A stretch of DNA of 64,000 nt from Rhodococcus sp. G-MC3 (GCF_030063335.1 NZ_JASISW010000007.1:124001-188000), one strand, 5' to 3'; shown: positions 51,359 through 59,331, counted from the first letter of the stretch. Translations and numbers: made by a program. Notes: a model not told the origin generated them from the letters alone.

Positions 51359-51804
51359 TCAGGTTTCGCGTGCGGACGCGGTCGCCTGCATGTCCGGGTA
51401 GCGGTCTCCAGAGACCTGCTGGGCGATCGGCTCGAGACGCAAAAGCTCGTCGGCGGTCAGGGTGACGGCGACCGCGGCGAGGTTCTCCGCTAGGCGCGTG
51501 GTCCGTCTGGTCCCGGGAATCGGGACAACCGTCACGCCGTGGACGGCGGCTTGCTGGTGCAGCCACGCGAGCGCGACCGGCGCCATGGACAGTCCCCGCG
51601 CGCCGGTGACTGCCCGTACGTATCGGCGGTGTCGAACAGCGTGACGCCGAGCGTCAGCGCCTCCTCCAGCGTTTCGCGCGCGGCCGCGTCGTCGGTGCCG
51701 CCGTAGAACTCGCTCATCGCCATGCAGCCGAGTCCCTGAGCGCCCACGTAGAGGTCGGTCCGCACCCAGACGAACCTGCGGCAACCGGTCTTCGGACATT
51801 TCAT
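51359..51804 (-). pseudogene. Aldo/keto reductase gene with internal deletion and frameshift
   Basis: The 5' part (near 51735-51615) reads [20 protein letters not shown] followed by [14 protein letters not shown], the catalytic Asp/Tyr start of an aldo/keto reductase. The 3' part, in another frame, reads [18 protein letters not shown] and [20 protein letters not shown], its C-terminal end. About 150-200 residues between them, with the active-site Lys and His, are missing. The join lies near 51600. Not functional. Confidence 0.8.
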
Positions 51805-51840
51805 CCCCCTTGTTGTTGACGTTGGTAACTATATTAGCGT

Positions 51841-51855
51841 GACATTGATAATGTC
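51841..51855. promoter_or_regulatory. Palindromic operator before the cassette TetR gene
   Basis: GACATT-GAT-AATGTC is a perfect 6-bp dyad. It lies inside a wider inverted pair GTTGACGTT (51815-51823) and AACGTCAAC (51856-51864). Both lie between the TetR gene and the divergent aldo/keto reductase remnant, as expected for autoregulation. Confidence 0.55.
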
Positions 51856-51886
51856 AACGTCAACCAATGCGCGTTACCATCGACAC

Positions 51887-52642
51887 ATGGCAAGCGAATC
51901 CGCAAGAGCCGTTGCTGCAGGCAGGGACGACCAGCAGGAGCGCATTCTCGAAGCCGCAGTGAAGCTGCTGGCCGAGGTCGGCCCGACTGGCGTCTCCACC
52001 CGCGCCGTAGCGGCGGCCGCCGGCGTGCAGACCCCGACGCTTTACCGCCTGTTTGGGGACAAGGACGGCCTGCTTGACAGCGTCGCCAGTTTCGGGTTCG
52101 AGACCTACCTGGCCGAGAAGCGGGCGTTCGAACCGAGCGAGGACGTCGTCGACGACCTCCGCCGAGGATGGGACATCCACGTCGAGTTCGGGCTCACCAA
52201 TCCCGCGGTCTACGCACTCATGTACGGCAACCTGCGCCCCGGGCGGCGACCGGCGGCAGCCCAGGAGAACCAGGACATCCTGCGGCGCATGCTCGAGCGC
52301 GCCAATCTCGAGGGACGCCTTCGAGTGCCGGTGGGAGCGGCGACGCGCGCGATCGAGGCCTCCACCACCGGCGCGGTCCTCCTGCTACTCGCGCAACCCG
52401 AACCGCAGCGCGACCCACGGCTGATCCGTCCGCTGCGCGACACAGTCCTCGACTCGCTGACCCTCGAGCCGACGCCGGCCACCGACCCCGACGCGATCGT
52501 GTCTGAGCGCGCGGACGCGCTACTCGCGGTCCTGACGCCGCAGGGCGGCGTCGACCCGCTCACCCGGAACCTGTTCAGCCCGGCTGAGGCCAGCCTCCTG
52601 CGTGAGTGGCTCGCCAGGCTCGGGGACCGCGGGCACCCTTGA
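51887..52642 (+). CDS. TetR family regulator in the cassette
   Basis: 251 residues from the ATG at 51887. HTH: QERILEAAVKLLAEVGPTGV, STRAVAAAAGVQTPTLYRLF, then GDKDGLLDSVASFGFETYL. A C-terminal helical domain follows (NPAVYALMYGNLRPGRRPAA, TGAVLLLLA). An upstream GTG at 51839 would place the operator inside the gene, so it is less likely. It probably controlled the oxidoreductase genes of the cassette before they decayed. Confidence 0.85.
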   Translation: MASESARAVAAGRDDQQERILEAAVKLLAEVGPTGVSTRAVAAAAGVQTPTLYRLFGDKDGLLDSVASFGFETYLAEKRAFEPSEDVVDDLRRGWDIHVEFGLTNPAVYALMYGNLRPGRRPAAAQENQDILRRMLERANLEGRLRVPVGAATRAIEASTTGAVLLLLAQPEPQRDPRLIRPLRDTVLDSLTLEPTPATDPDAIVSERADALLAVLTPQGGVDPLTRNLFSPAEASLLREWLARLGDRGHP

Positions 52643-52655
52643 CGGCTGGCCTTGG

Positions 52656-52800
52656 TCAGAGCTCAACGTGGCCGTCGAGGGTGATGGTGCTGCCGCCGAT
52701 CCAGATCGTCCCGTCGATCTCCTGCTCGACGCCGATCCTGCCCTACCCGCCCAGAGCGGTGCCCTCGTGGACGGCAAGGGTCTCGGCCCGCTGCTGGAGA
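52656..52800 (-). pseudogene. C-terminal remnant of a PhzF-family isomerase gene
   Basis: The frame ending in TGA at 52656-52658 reads GRIGVEQEIDGTIWIGGSTI, then TLDGHVEL; with HEGTALGG upstream this is the usual PhzF C-terminal pattern. An in-frame TAG separates the two pieces and there is no 5' part. The remnant abuts the right terminal repeat. Confidence 0.5.
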
Positions 52801-52819
52801 ACAATTACGTCTCGAAGGT

Positions 52820-52857
52820 TTTCAGATAATGAACCACTCAAAGACTTATGACACGCA
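52820..52857 (-). repeat. Right terminal inverted repeat (IS630-like)
   Basis: Inverted counterpart of 50262-50299 with three mismatches in 38 bases. It ends 90 bp before the stop of the sigma factor gene on the minus strand; I see nothing else in those 90 bp. Confidence 0.9.
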
Positions 52858-52947
52858 CTACTTGCGTCGGCCGCTGTCGTTGGATCACCCTGGTCTTCGG
52901 CGGTGGCGGTGGCCTCCTGGGCTTATCTCTGGGGACGGGAATTTTAC

Positions 52948-54192
52948 TCACGATCCCATGGGAAGCCGCGTCGCCCGTGCGAGAAGCAACCTCCTGGTCG
53001 GCTCGTCGGGCGACAGTGAGATCGCTTTTGCGTAGGCAGCTGCAGCCTCGTCGCGTCGGTCGAGGCGTTGCAACAGATGCGCCCGCGCTGCCCATGCCGG
53101 CTGGAACCGATCGCGACCGATGGCGGCGAGCATTGCCAGCCCGGCCTCGGGACCATCGAGCTCCGCGGTGACGACGGCGAGGGCGACGGCGCCGCCCACC
53201 GTCGGAGCGATGCTCTGAGCTGCCGCGTGAAGTCCGCGGAGCGACTGCCAATCCGTCGCCCCCGTGTGTCTTCTTGCGCAATGCACCGCCCCGATCGCAG
53301 CGTCGAGTTGGAATCGGCCGAGAGGACTTGTCCCCTCTGCCACCAGATGGTGGGCATGCCGCAGATGTTCTTCTCCCTGTGCAAGAAGATCCGGGTCCCA
53401 GAGTCGAAAGTTCTGTTCTTGCAACGGAACCAGCATCCCTTTCGAGTACCGGGAAGGCAGGCGCGCGATCGACATGCAGATGAGTGCCGCCAACCCATGT
53501 GCCTCGGCGTCGTCGGGAAGAAGTGTGCAGAGGGTCTCCGCGAGATGAAGCGACTCGCCTGTCAGTGAGGTGCGGAGTTCCGGCGCCGTACAGTGCCAGT
53601 CGATGGCGAACGCGCCGTAGATCGCTGCAAGAACCGCGTCGATTCTCGCGGGAAGTGTGGTGCGGCCCGGAAGTTCGAACGAGATGCCGGAGTCTCGAAT
53701 TCGCGATTTGGCCCGCCCAAGTCGGGCGGCGAGCGTCGCGGTGGGAAGCGCGAAGGCCAGTGCGATCTCCTTGGCGGTGCACCCCAGAACGACGTCGAGC
53801 ATGAGCGGGGTCCGCACGGACTTGTCGATCGATGGATGTGCGCACACGAGCATCAGCTGCAGTCGCTTGTCCGGTAGTTCGATCTCGTCGATGTGCGACG
53901 GAGCGGGCGCAACCGGCTCGTGAACCGCAGGGTCGAAAGCAACGGATGTTCGGTGAGCGGCCGATTTCCATACATCGCGTCGACGATTGCGTGCGGCAGT
54001 GAGCAGCCAACCGTCCGGATTTGCTGGAATGCCCCTCTCCGGCCATGTAGCGAGGGCCCGCTCGAATGCATCCGCCAATGCGTCCTCTGCGCCCTCGATG
54101 TCGCCGTCGACGGCTGCCAGCAGAGCGAGCAGCCGCCCGTAGGAAGTCCGGAGCGACTGCTCGAGAAGTGCGTTGCTTCCGGTCAGGTCCAT
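52948..54192 (-). CDS. ECF42-type RNA polymerase sigma factor with long C-terminal extension
   Basis: 414 residues. Region 2 (LLALLAAVDGDIEGAEDALA, DAFERALATWPERGIPANPD, GWLLTAARNRRRDVW) and region 4 (LMLDVVLGCTAKEIALAFAL, LGRAKSRIR) are followed by a TPR-like helical extension of about 200 residues (EAGLAMLAAIGRDRF, DEAAAAYAKAISLSPDE). This architecture plus a DGPF-domain gene next to it defines the ECF42 group, which lacks an anti-sigma factor. The ATG at 54192 overlaps the DGPF stop by 10 bp. Confidence 0.88.
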   Translation of the reverse strand: MDLTGSNALLEQSLRTSYGRLLALLAAVDGDIEGAEDALADAFERALATWPERGIPANPDGWLLTAARNRRRDVWKSAAHRTSVAFDPAVHEPVAPAPSHIDEIELPDKRLQLMLVCAHPSIDKSVRTPLMLDVVLGCTAKEIALAFALPTATLAARLGRAKSRIRDSGISFELPGRTTLPARIDAVLAAIYGAFAIDWHCTAPELRTSLTGESLHLAETLCTLLPDDAEAHGLAALICMSIARLPSRYSKGMLVPLQEQNFRLWDPDLLAQGEEHLRHAHHLVAEGTSPLGRFQLDAAIGAVHCARRHTGATDWQSLRGLHAAAQSIAPTVGGAVALAVVTAELDGPEAGLAMLAAIGRDRFQPAWAARAHLLQRLDRRDEAAAAYAKAISLSPDEPTRRLLLARATRLPMGS

Positions 54193-54551
54193 GAACCGTC
54201 GATGAACGAGGTGGCCGCAGCTCGAACCTCCACCACTCCGTACTGCGCACCCGGGCACTGTTCGGCCCACATCAGCGCTGCATCGAGATCGGGCACATCG
54301 ATGACGAATACTCCGGCGAGCGCTTCTTTCGTCTCTGCAAACGGACCGTCCTGGATCTGGAGATCTCCCGATCGAATCGTCACCGTCGTGGTGGATCTGG
54401 TCGATGCGAGAACCTCGGCGGCGACGAGAACTCCCGCAGCCTGCAGTGCCCGCCCGTAAGCCCCGAAGGCCGCTTGCATCGCAGTGATGGCGTCGGGGTC
54501 GATCTCTCCCTCGGCAGGTTCGGCGTTGTTGAGAAGAAGTGTGTAGCGCAT
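54183..54551 (-). CDS. DGPF/YCII-domain protein, partner of the ECF42 sigma factor
   Basis: 122 residues from the ATG at 54551 after AGGAG. MRYTLLLNNAEPAEGEID is followed by the name-giving QDGPFAETKEALAGVFVIDV and a C-terminal block (ALMWAEQCPGAQYGVVEVRA). It is a small ferredoxin-like fold protein expressed with, and often controlled by, ECF42 sigma factors; the mechanism is unknown. Overlaps the sigma gene start. Confidence 0.88.
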   Translation of the reverse strand: MRYTLLLNNAEPAEGEIDPDAITAMQAAFGAYGRALQAAGVLVAAEVLASTRSTTTVTIRSGDLQIQDGPFAETKEALAGVFVIDVPDLDAALMWAEQCPGAQYGVVEVRAAATSFIDGSWT

Positions 54552-54683
54552 GTCGGCTCCTGAAGGTCGTGTGTCCACATTCAATACCGCCTCGTGCGGT
54601 ACCTACACGGAGATGACGATCGAGGAACGCTGAAATCGACACTTCCGCTTGCTGGGGGCACGGAATCAGCGACAGTAGAAAAA

Positions 54684-54702
54684 CAAACTAAAAGAATGTT
54701 TG
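54684..54702. promoter_or_regulatory. Inverted repeat in the AT-rich region before the PucR gene
   Basis: CAAAC (54684-54688) and GTTTG (54698-54702) form a dyad with a 9-bp spacer. A related AAAC/GTTT pair follows near 54717-54740. The stretch 54680-54750 is much richer in A+T than its surroundings and is the likely promoter of PucR-EAL. Confidence 0.3.
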
Positions 54703-54792
54703 GAAGGCTCAAATGTAAACAAAAGTTGGTTTGATGCGATACCTTCGTGTCGCACGCCGAAGTAGCGGCTCGGAATCGAAAGGTGACCTCGC

Positions 54793-56007
54793 ATGGCAAC
54801 AACCGTGGTGACCCAGCGCTCGGTGGAGACTCTCAGCTTGGGGGGTAGGCCGGCCTCGCATCACCTGCGTACGGCCCGCGACACCACTGCGCGCCTGGTC
54901 GAGCACGTCCTCACCACCACGGAATGCCGAGATCTCACCGACGCCGGAGGCAGAAGTGCGGTCGCCGAGATCACCGAACGATGCGTCGCACTGGCCGCGG
55001 ATGTGCTGGACAGCGGATGCCAGCCCTGCGTGTCAGACCTCTCACGCCTTAAGCATGCCGCGACCAAATGGGCACGGAAGGGCGTGCCGCTCGCTCCGAT
55101 CCAGCATGCGTTTCACGAAGGATTCTCGGTCGGCCTCCGGATGGTCGCAGGGCGCGCCGTCGATGGAGAACATGCTGCCCTGGTCGACGGCGCCGTACTG
55201 ATGTTCGGTCTCCTCGACGCGGTGTCGGAGGCCGTGTCGTCCGCGTATCTCGACGAGTACCGCGCGGTGGCGTCGCAACATCACGAGCTGGCGCACGCGA
55301 TGGTCACCGCCTTGCTGGCAGGAGACCCGGATGGTGCGGGGATTGCCGAACGCATCGGGTTGAAGCCTGCATCGGGTTATGAAGTTGTTGCAGTTCATTT
55401 CCCGCAGCATCCGACTGAGGATGCCGACTTCTCGCTCCAACGGATTCACGCGGCGGTGACGCACTTCTTCGCTCCCGATGCACCACTGGCGATCCTCAGT
55501 ACTTCCGGCGGAACGATCCTTGTTCCTGACCCGACCGCGACGTCGGTCGAAGAACTCGTCGCGGCATTGTCCTCTGCTGCCGGGCAGCAGATCTCGGCGT
55601 CGGCGGTGATGTCACTTCCTGAGCGAATACCCGATGCCGCTGACAACGCGTACGAACTTCTTCGCCTCGCGCAGCGACTGAACTACCAGCCTGCCGTGTA
55701 CCGCATCGCTGACCTGGCTCTGGAGTTTCAGATCGCGCGCCCGGGCGTCGGACAACGGCACCTCCAACGGCTACTCGATCCGCTTCGCCGCATCCCGGAT
55801 CTGCTACCCACTCTCGAAGCCTTCGTCCACACGGAAGCGAATCGCAAGAAGGCTGCGAAACAGCTTGTTGTGCATCCGAACACCGTCGACTACCGGCTCA
55901 AGCGTATCGAGCAGATCACCGGCATCGACCCCATGAAGTCGTCGGGTCTTCGGTCTCTGCATGCTGCACTGATCGCCGACCATCTCGATCCGAAGAGATC
56001 TGCATGA
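54793..56007 (+). CDS. PucR/CdaR-family transcriptional regulator
   Basis: 404 residues. An N-terminal helical RsbRD-like region (ITERCVALAADVLDSGCQPC) and a GGDEF-like degenerate middle (LQRIHAAVTHFFAPDAPLAI) lead to the C-terminal PucR HTH (LLPTLEAFVHTEANRKKAAK, VHPNTVDYRLKRIEQITGID). Members respond to metabolites and activate adjacent genes. The ATG follows GGTGACC. It overlaps the EAL gene start by four bases, so the two are one operon. Confidence 0.85.
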   Translation: MATTVVTQRSVETLSLGGRPASHHLRTARDTTARLVEHVLTTTECRDLTDAGGRSAVAEITERCVALAADVLDSGCQPCVSDLSRLKHAATKWARKGVPLAPIQHAFHEGFSVGLRMVAGRAVDGEHAALVDGAVLMFGLLDAVSEAVSSAYLDEYRAVASQHHELAHAMVTALLAGDPDGAGIAERIGLKPASGYEVVAVHFPQHPTEDADFSLQRIHAAVTHFFAPDAPLAILSTSGGTILVPDPTATSVEELVAALSSAAGQQISASAVMSLPERIPDAADNAYELLRLAQRLNYQPAVYRIADLALEFQIARPGVGQRHLQRLLDPLRRIPDLLPTLEAFVHTEANRKKAAKQLVVHPNTVDYRLKRIEQITGIDPMKSSGLRSLHAALIADHLDPKRSA

Positions 56008-56732
56008 TCGCAGCAGAGGCCGCACTGGTCGCCATCGATTCGATGGTCCCGTGCTTCCAGCCCGTGGTCGATCTCCGTTCGGGAGAGGTGGTCGGGCTCG
56101 AAGCCCTCGCGCGATGGCCCACCGTCGAGAACGTCGACCCCGCAGAGGTTTTTGCGCTCGCGCGGGCGCAAGGAGTGGTGTCGGACTTCGATTTCGCGTG
56201 TCGTACCGCTGCTGTAGAACAGGCGAGATCCGCGAAAATAACGGAGGGGCTGTCGCTCTACCTCAACTACGAGCCGTCGGGAATCTTGGACGTCGCCCGC
56301 ACCGAAGCGCACCTGGATGCGCTCGAATGCGACGTCGACGTGGTACTCGAGATCACCGAACGTGGCCTCGACGTCGATCCCGCGCGGTTGAGAGCAATGG
56401 TGGCTTCGGCGCGTCGTCGGGGGTTCTCGGTCGCCCTCGACGATGTGGGCTCCAACCCGAGCACGCTGCGTGCGCTGCCGATCGTACAACCGGACATCGT
56501 CAAGCTCGATGCCCGCATTCTCCGGCATCGCACGTCCATTCGAACGTTGTGGACCGTCTGGTCGGTCCGGCGATACGTCCGGGCGTCAGGAGCAGTGATC
56601 CTCGCGGAGGGAATCGAAACCGAACTCGATCATGCACGTGCCGTCCAGCTCGGAGCCACCCTCGGTCAGGGTTGGTTGTTCGGCCGGGCCACAGCCAGTG
56701 AGGATTTTTCGTTACCGCTCCAGCGGTCGTGA
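56004..56732 (+). CDS. Stand-alone EAL-domain protein (c-di-GMP phosphodiesterase candidate)
   Basis: 242 residues, one EAL domain. Motifs: GLEALARW, LYLNYEPSG (Asn), VLEITERG (Glu), LDDVGS (the two Asp of the DDFGTG loop are kept but the tail is changed), IVKLDARIL (Lys), ILAEGIET (Glu) and GQGWLFGRA (Gln). Metal and catalytic residues are therefore mostly present and hydrolysis of cyclic di-GMP is plausible. The altered DDFGTG loop could lower activity. It is translationally coupled to PucR (ATGA). Confidence 0.85.
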   Translation: MIAAEAALVAIDSMVPCFQPVVDLRSGEVVGLEALARWPTVENVDPAEVFALARAQGVVSDFDFACRTAAVEQARSAKITEGLSLYLNYEPSGILDVARTEAHLDALECDVDVVLEITERGLDVDPARLRAMVASARRRGFSVALDDVGSNPSTLRALPIVQPDIVKLDARILRHRTSIRTLWTVWSVRRYVRASGAVILAEGIETELDHARAVQLGATLGQGWLFGRATASEDFSLPLQRS

Positions 56733-56736
56733 GGTG

Positions 56737-57435
56737 TTACCTCGCCGCGGCCGAGGCTGCTGTGGCCCCGAGGTGTGGCGTGAGGCCCGCCGGGTCCAGC
56801 GGACCAACATGGAACGGCTTCGGCATCCGGAAGACGAAGGGGACAGGGAAGACGAACCTTTTCAATACGGTGCGGCGGGCGAGCGCGACGAGTACAGCGG
56901 TGCCGGTCACGGCCATCCACATCGGCATCGGGTAGAGGGCGAGCCGCTCGCCGAGCCCGAAGTGCAAGGTCTGTGCCAGCATCAGGATTGCTCCGACCAC
57001 CCCCACCAACGCGCACAGTGCCGACCACAGCGCTACCACGCGCTTCTCATGCCACAGGTGCCACGCGATCAATGCGAGGACGACGTGTCGTGCGATGAAA
57101 CCGGGCAGAACAGCGGTCCAGTGGATGAAGGTCCCGTCGTTCGCCGGGAACAGGCCCGTGGCCGCGGTACTGACGGCGATGATCACTGCCAACGACAGAA
57201 TCCACTTCTTCTCGCGGCCGCTCCGGATATGGCGGTGCAAAAAAATCGCGCCGATGAGGGTCAACGCGCCGAGGGCGACGAACGACGAATTCATGACGTC
57301 GTGCAGCGGTGAGCAGGATCCGACCTCGCACGTAGTGACCCCGAGAGAGCTGATCGAGTCGCGCGCAAAGCTGTACGGAGTGCTCCAGGCCGCAGCTGTG
57401 AAGATTTCGGCCAACATGTAGGCGAAGCTCAGCAA
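56737..57435 (-). CDS. DUF998-family membrane protein
   Basis: 232 residues from the TTG at 57435, about six membrane segments. Signatures include YSFARDSISSLGVTTCEV (with CSPLHDVMNSSFVALG), HRHIRSGREKKW and GLFPANDGTFIHW. The function of the family is unknown. The start is doubtful: TTG lies inside the first hydrophobic helix. A better-looking site is an ATC at 57490-57492, preceded eight bases upstream by AGGGAG, which would add 19 residues and complete that helix (AAAGTAWLLSFAYM). The 3' end is 4 bp from the convergent EAL gene. Confidence 0.8.
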   Translation of the reverse strand: MLSFAYMLAEIFTAAAWSTPYSFARDSISSLGVTTCEVGSCSPLHDVMNSSFVALGALTLIGAIFLHRHIRSGREKKWILSLAVIIAVSTAATGLFPANDGTFIHWTAVLPGFIARHVVLALIAWHLWHEKRVVALWSALCALVGVVGAILMLAQTLHFGLGERLALYPMPMWMAVTGTAVLVALARRTVLKRFVFPVPFVFRMPKPFHVGPLDPAGLTPHLGATAASAAAR

Positions 57436-57606
57436 CCAAGCAGTTCCTGCTGCAGCGTGACGCAGGTTGTGCGAAGAATTCGAATGGCTGATGGTGCTGT
57501 CTCCCTACTTGCTGAATCGGTCGTTGGCGCGACAGTACGGCCTCAATCTGAGAACAAGTCCGAAATGCCGGAAAAGTTTCTCAGGCTACGGCCGGGGAGA
57601 TCCTCG

Positions 57607-58497
57607 TTATCGGGATTGCTCGGCGGGTGCGCGCATCCGATCGATCAGCACCTGGGTGTCGACGGTAAGTCCCGTCAGGGCCGATGCGCACATCGTGCGC
57701 AGGCTCGCAGCGGCTGCCACAAGATCGGCGGTGGGAGTCTCGGAGTCGTCGGCCACACCGGAGATACGTACAAGGCGCGAACCCTTCACCTCGACCACCC
57801 GTGCGGTTGCCGTAGCGATTCCAGGAGTCGCCGCGAATTCCGCTGCGGCGTGACGCGCGGCCGAGATGAGATCCACGCTTGCATGCTCGTCGGTGTCCGA
57901 GGTGAGCTGCGCGCGCTGACGACGCGGACGATGCGCAAACAGCCAGCGGAGACCGAGGAGAATCGCCGCTACGGCGATACCCGCAAGTGCCCACTGCCAC
58001 CAACCCTGCTGGTCCCAGGCCGAGGGCGACCAGGTGTCGAATGTTCTGCGAGCGTCGTGGATGGGATCGGGAAGGACGTCCCGCTGCCAAGCAACGGCAG
58101 CGGTGCCGAGCGCAATGAGAAAGAGTCCGAACAACGCTGTTCCCAGTCGATCCGCGGTCGCGGCAGCACGCCCCATCGTCGACACATGCGTGCGACCCGA
58201 TCGGCGACTGAGCCAGACGCCCTCGGCATCGGAGCGGCGATGAGTCCGGGATCGTGGCAGCAGTGCGGCAACGACCAAGACGAGACCGACCACGCCGACC
58301 GCGATGCCGACAGGGAGCATCCAGGTCTGGACCGTCAGATCGACGATGCTGTTCAACGCCGGGCCGATCCAGGGAGAACCCGTCACCGCGCCGAACGCGA
58401 TGAGGGCATCTCGGCCCACGATCACTCCGGCCACGCACAGCAGCAGGGCGAGAACGACAGCGATACCCGTTGCCTTCGGTGCGGCCTTGGGGATCAC
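57607..58497 (-). CDS. DUF6286-type membrane protein of the Asp23 operon
   Basis: 296 residues from the GTG at 58497, overlapping the upstream Asp23 gene stop (GTGA). Four membrane segments (GIAVVLALLLCVAGVIVG, MLPVGIAVGVVGLVLVVAA, ALFGLFLIALGTAAVAW, ALAGIAVAAILLGLRWLF) precede a cytoplasmic alkaline-shock-like domain (VVEVKGSRLVRISGVADDSE, LTGLTVDTQVLIDRM). DUF6286 proteins accompany Asp23 genes in actinobacteria and may anchor Asp23 at the membrane. Last gene of the operon. Confidence 0.8.
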   Translation of the reverse strand: MIPKAAPKATGIAVVLALLLCVAGVIVGRDALIAFGAVTGSPWIGPALNSIVDLTVQTWMLPVGIAVGVVGLVLVVAALLPRSRTHRRSDAEGVWLSRRSGRTHVSTMGRAAATADRLGTALFGLFLIALGTAAVAWQRDVLPDPIHDARRTFDTWSPSAWDQQGWWQWALAGIAVAAILLGLRWLFAHRPRRQRAQLTSDTDEHASVDLISAARHAAAEFAATPGIATATARVVEVKGSRLVRISGVADDSETPTADLVAAAASLRTMCASALTGLTVDTQVLIDRMRAPAEQSR

Positions 58498-58895
58498 TCG
58501 ACTCTCCTTGGTCTGGTAGGGCGGGATCTGGTGTGGCGGGATCTGGTAGGGCGAGATCTGGTGTTGCGCGGTTCGGGCGCGCTGTACTGGACGCGCACGT
58601 CGACCGATTCGACGACGAGGCCACTGTTCTCGGCGAGGTCTCGTTCGACGGCCGAACGCAGCCGAACGGCGACGTCGGCGATGGGCGTCGGCCACGTCGT
58701 CGCGGCCTCGACTGTTGCGTGGATCCTGCCGCTGCGGATGGTTGCGTCGACCCGGGGCAGTGAGCGGGATGCGATCCCGCCGGTGACGCGCTCGACGCCT
58801 GCCACGTGTGCGGCGGCAATCTCCGCCATTCGAATTACCACTTGGCTGCGAACTTCGAGCGTGCCGCGCTCGGTGTCGGTCACGTTATCGGTCAT
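58494..58895 (-). CDS. Asp23/Gls24 family envelope stress protein
   Basis: 133 residues from the ATG at 58895. VVIRMAEIAAAHVAGVERVT, HATVEAATTWPTPIADVAVR and VESVDVRVQYSAPEPR are the Asp23 pattern. The C-terminal 20 residues are a basic Thr-Arg-Ser-Arg-Pro repeat encoded by four 15-bp repeats (58511-58570). Such basic tails might bind the membrane or nucleic acids (inference). It overlaps both neighbours, by 11 and 4 bp. Confidence 0.85.
   Translation of the reverse strand: MTDNVTDTERGTLEVRSQVVIRMAEIAAAHVAGVERVTGGIASRSLPRVDATIRSGRIHATVEAATTWPTPIADVAVRLRSAVERDLAENSGLVVESVDVRVQYSAPEPRNTRSRPTRSRHTRSRPTRPRRVE
58511..58570 (-). repeat. Four 15-bp tandem repeats encoding the basic tail of the Asp23 protein
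   Basis: Units at 58511, 58526, 58541 and 58556 follow ATCTGGTAGGGCGGG with one to four changes. They code for five-residue units of the type TRSRP. Confidence 0.8.
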
Positions 58896-59067
58896 GCCGG
58901 CGTCCGCGGGAGAATGCCGCGACGTCGAGGTCACCATCGATGTAGCGGCCAACGCCGAAACCGACGACAGCGAGAATTACTGCGAAGAGGAAACCGGTGA
59001 ATCCGCCTGCGGCTGCGGCGATTGCCAACAGCAACCCAACGAAGAGACCGATGGTCGAGGTGGTCAT
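58885..59067 (-). CDS. DUF2273-like small membrane protein of the Asp23 operon
   Basis: 60 residues with two close hydrophobic helices (IGLFVGLLLAIAAAAGGFTG, FLFAVILAVVGFGVGRYIDG) and a basic tail. DUF2273 proteins (AmaP partner type) are regular members of Asp23 operons and may recruit Asp23 to the membrane. ATG at 59067. Confidence 0.8.
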   Translation of the reverse strand: MTTSTIGLFVGLLLAIAAAAGGFTGFLFAVILAVVGFGVGRYIDGDLDVAAFSRGRRHDR

Positions 59068-59088
59068 GTGATGCTCCTGGCTAGAATT

Positions 59089-59331
59089 TCAGATGTCGAA
59101 GTAGTTCTTTTTTCTTCTGGCTGTCACTGCCCGGATCACTGCCCGGGCGCGCCGTTTCACAACTGATTCACGTCGGTAGGCAGTAGGAGGCTGGTTCGAA
59201 TATCGTCTCTCGACCGCTACGAGTTCGGCAGCGTAGACGTCGGGGTCTCCGCCGACGTCGGGATGATGCTTGCGTGCGACGGCGCGCCGTGCGGCTGTGT
59301 GTTCGGCGTCCCTTTTACCCGGTCGCGTCAT
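59089..59331 (-). CDS. Tiny J-domain-like protein with HPD motif
   Basis: 80 residues. AARRAVARKHHPDVGGDPDV and YAAELVAVERRY match helix II, the HPD tripeptide and helix III of a J-domain; helix I and any C-terminal DnaJ domains are missing. A strongly basic tail follows. HPD is the motif that stimulates DnaK ATPase, so this may be a minimal co-chaperone dedicated to the Asp23 system (inference). The ATG overlaps the upstream gene stop (ATGA), which supports that it is translated. Confidence 0.6.
   Translation of the reverse strand: MTRPGKRDAEHTAARRAVARKHHPDVGGDPDVYAAELVAVERRYSNQPPTAYRRESVVKRRARAVIRAVTARRKKNYFDI

Larger units (their letters stand above)
50262..52857. mobile_element. IS630-like terminal repeats enclosing cargo genes (mobile insertion cassette)
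   Basis: A 2.6-kb segment is framed by 38-bp inverted repeats. The only transposase sequence is an N-terminal IS630 fragment beside the left repeat. The interior holds a fragment of a Rossmann oxidoreductase, an intact flavodoxin gene, a broken aldo/keto reductase gene, an intact TetR gene and a PhzF remnant. The interior appears richer in G+C than the flanks. This is the layout of a mobile insertion cassette that depends on a transposase elsewhere. Flanking TA dinucleotides are found near both ends, but a clean target duplication cannot be shown. Confidence 0.7.

Noticed and set aside
57457-59166. 569-codon plus-strand open frame across the Asp23 region
   Set aside because: It runs opposite to overlapping, motif-bearing minus-strand genes (DUF6286, Asp23, DUF2273).
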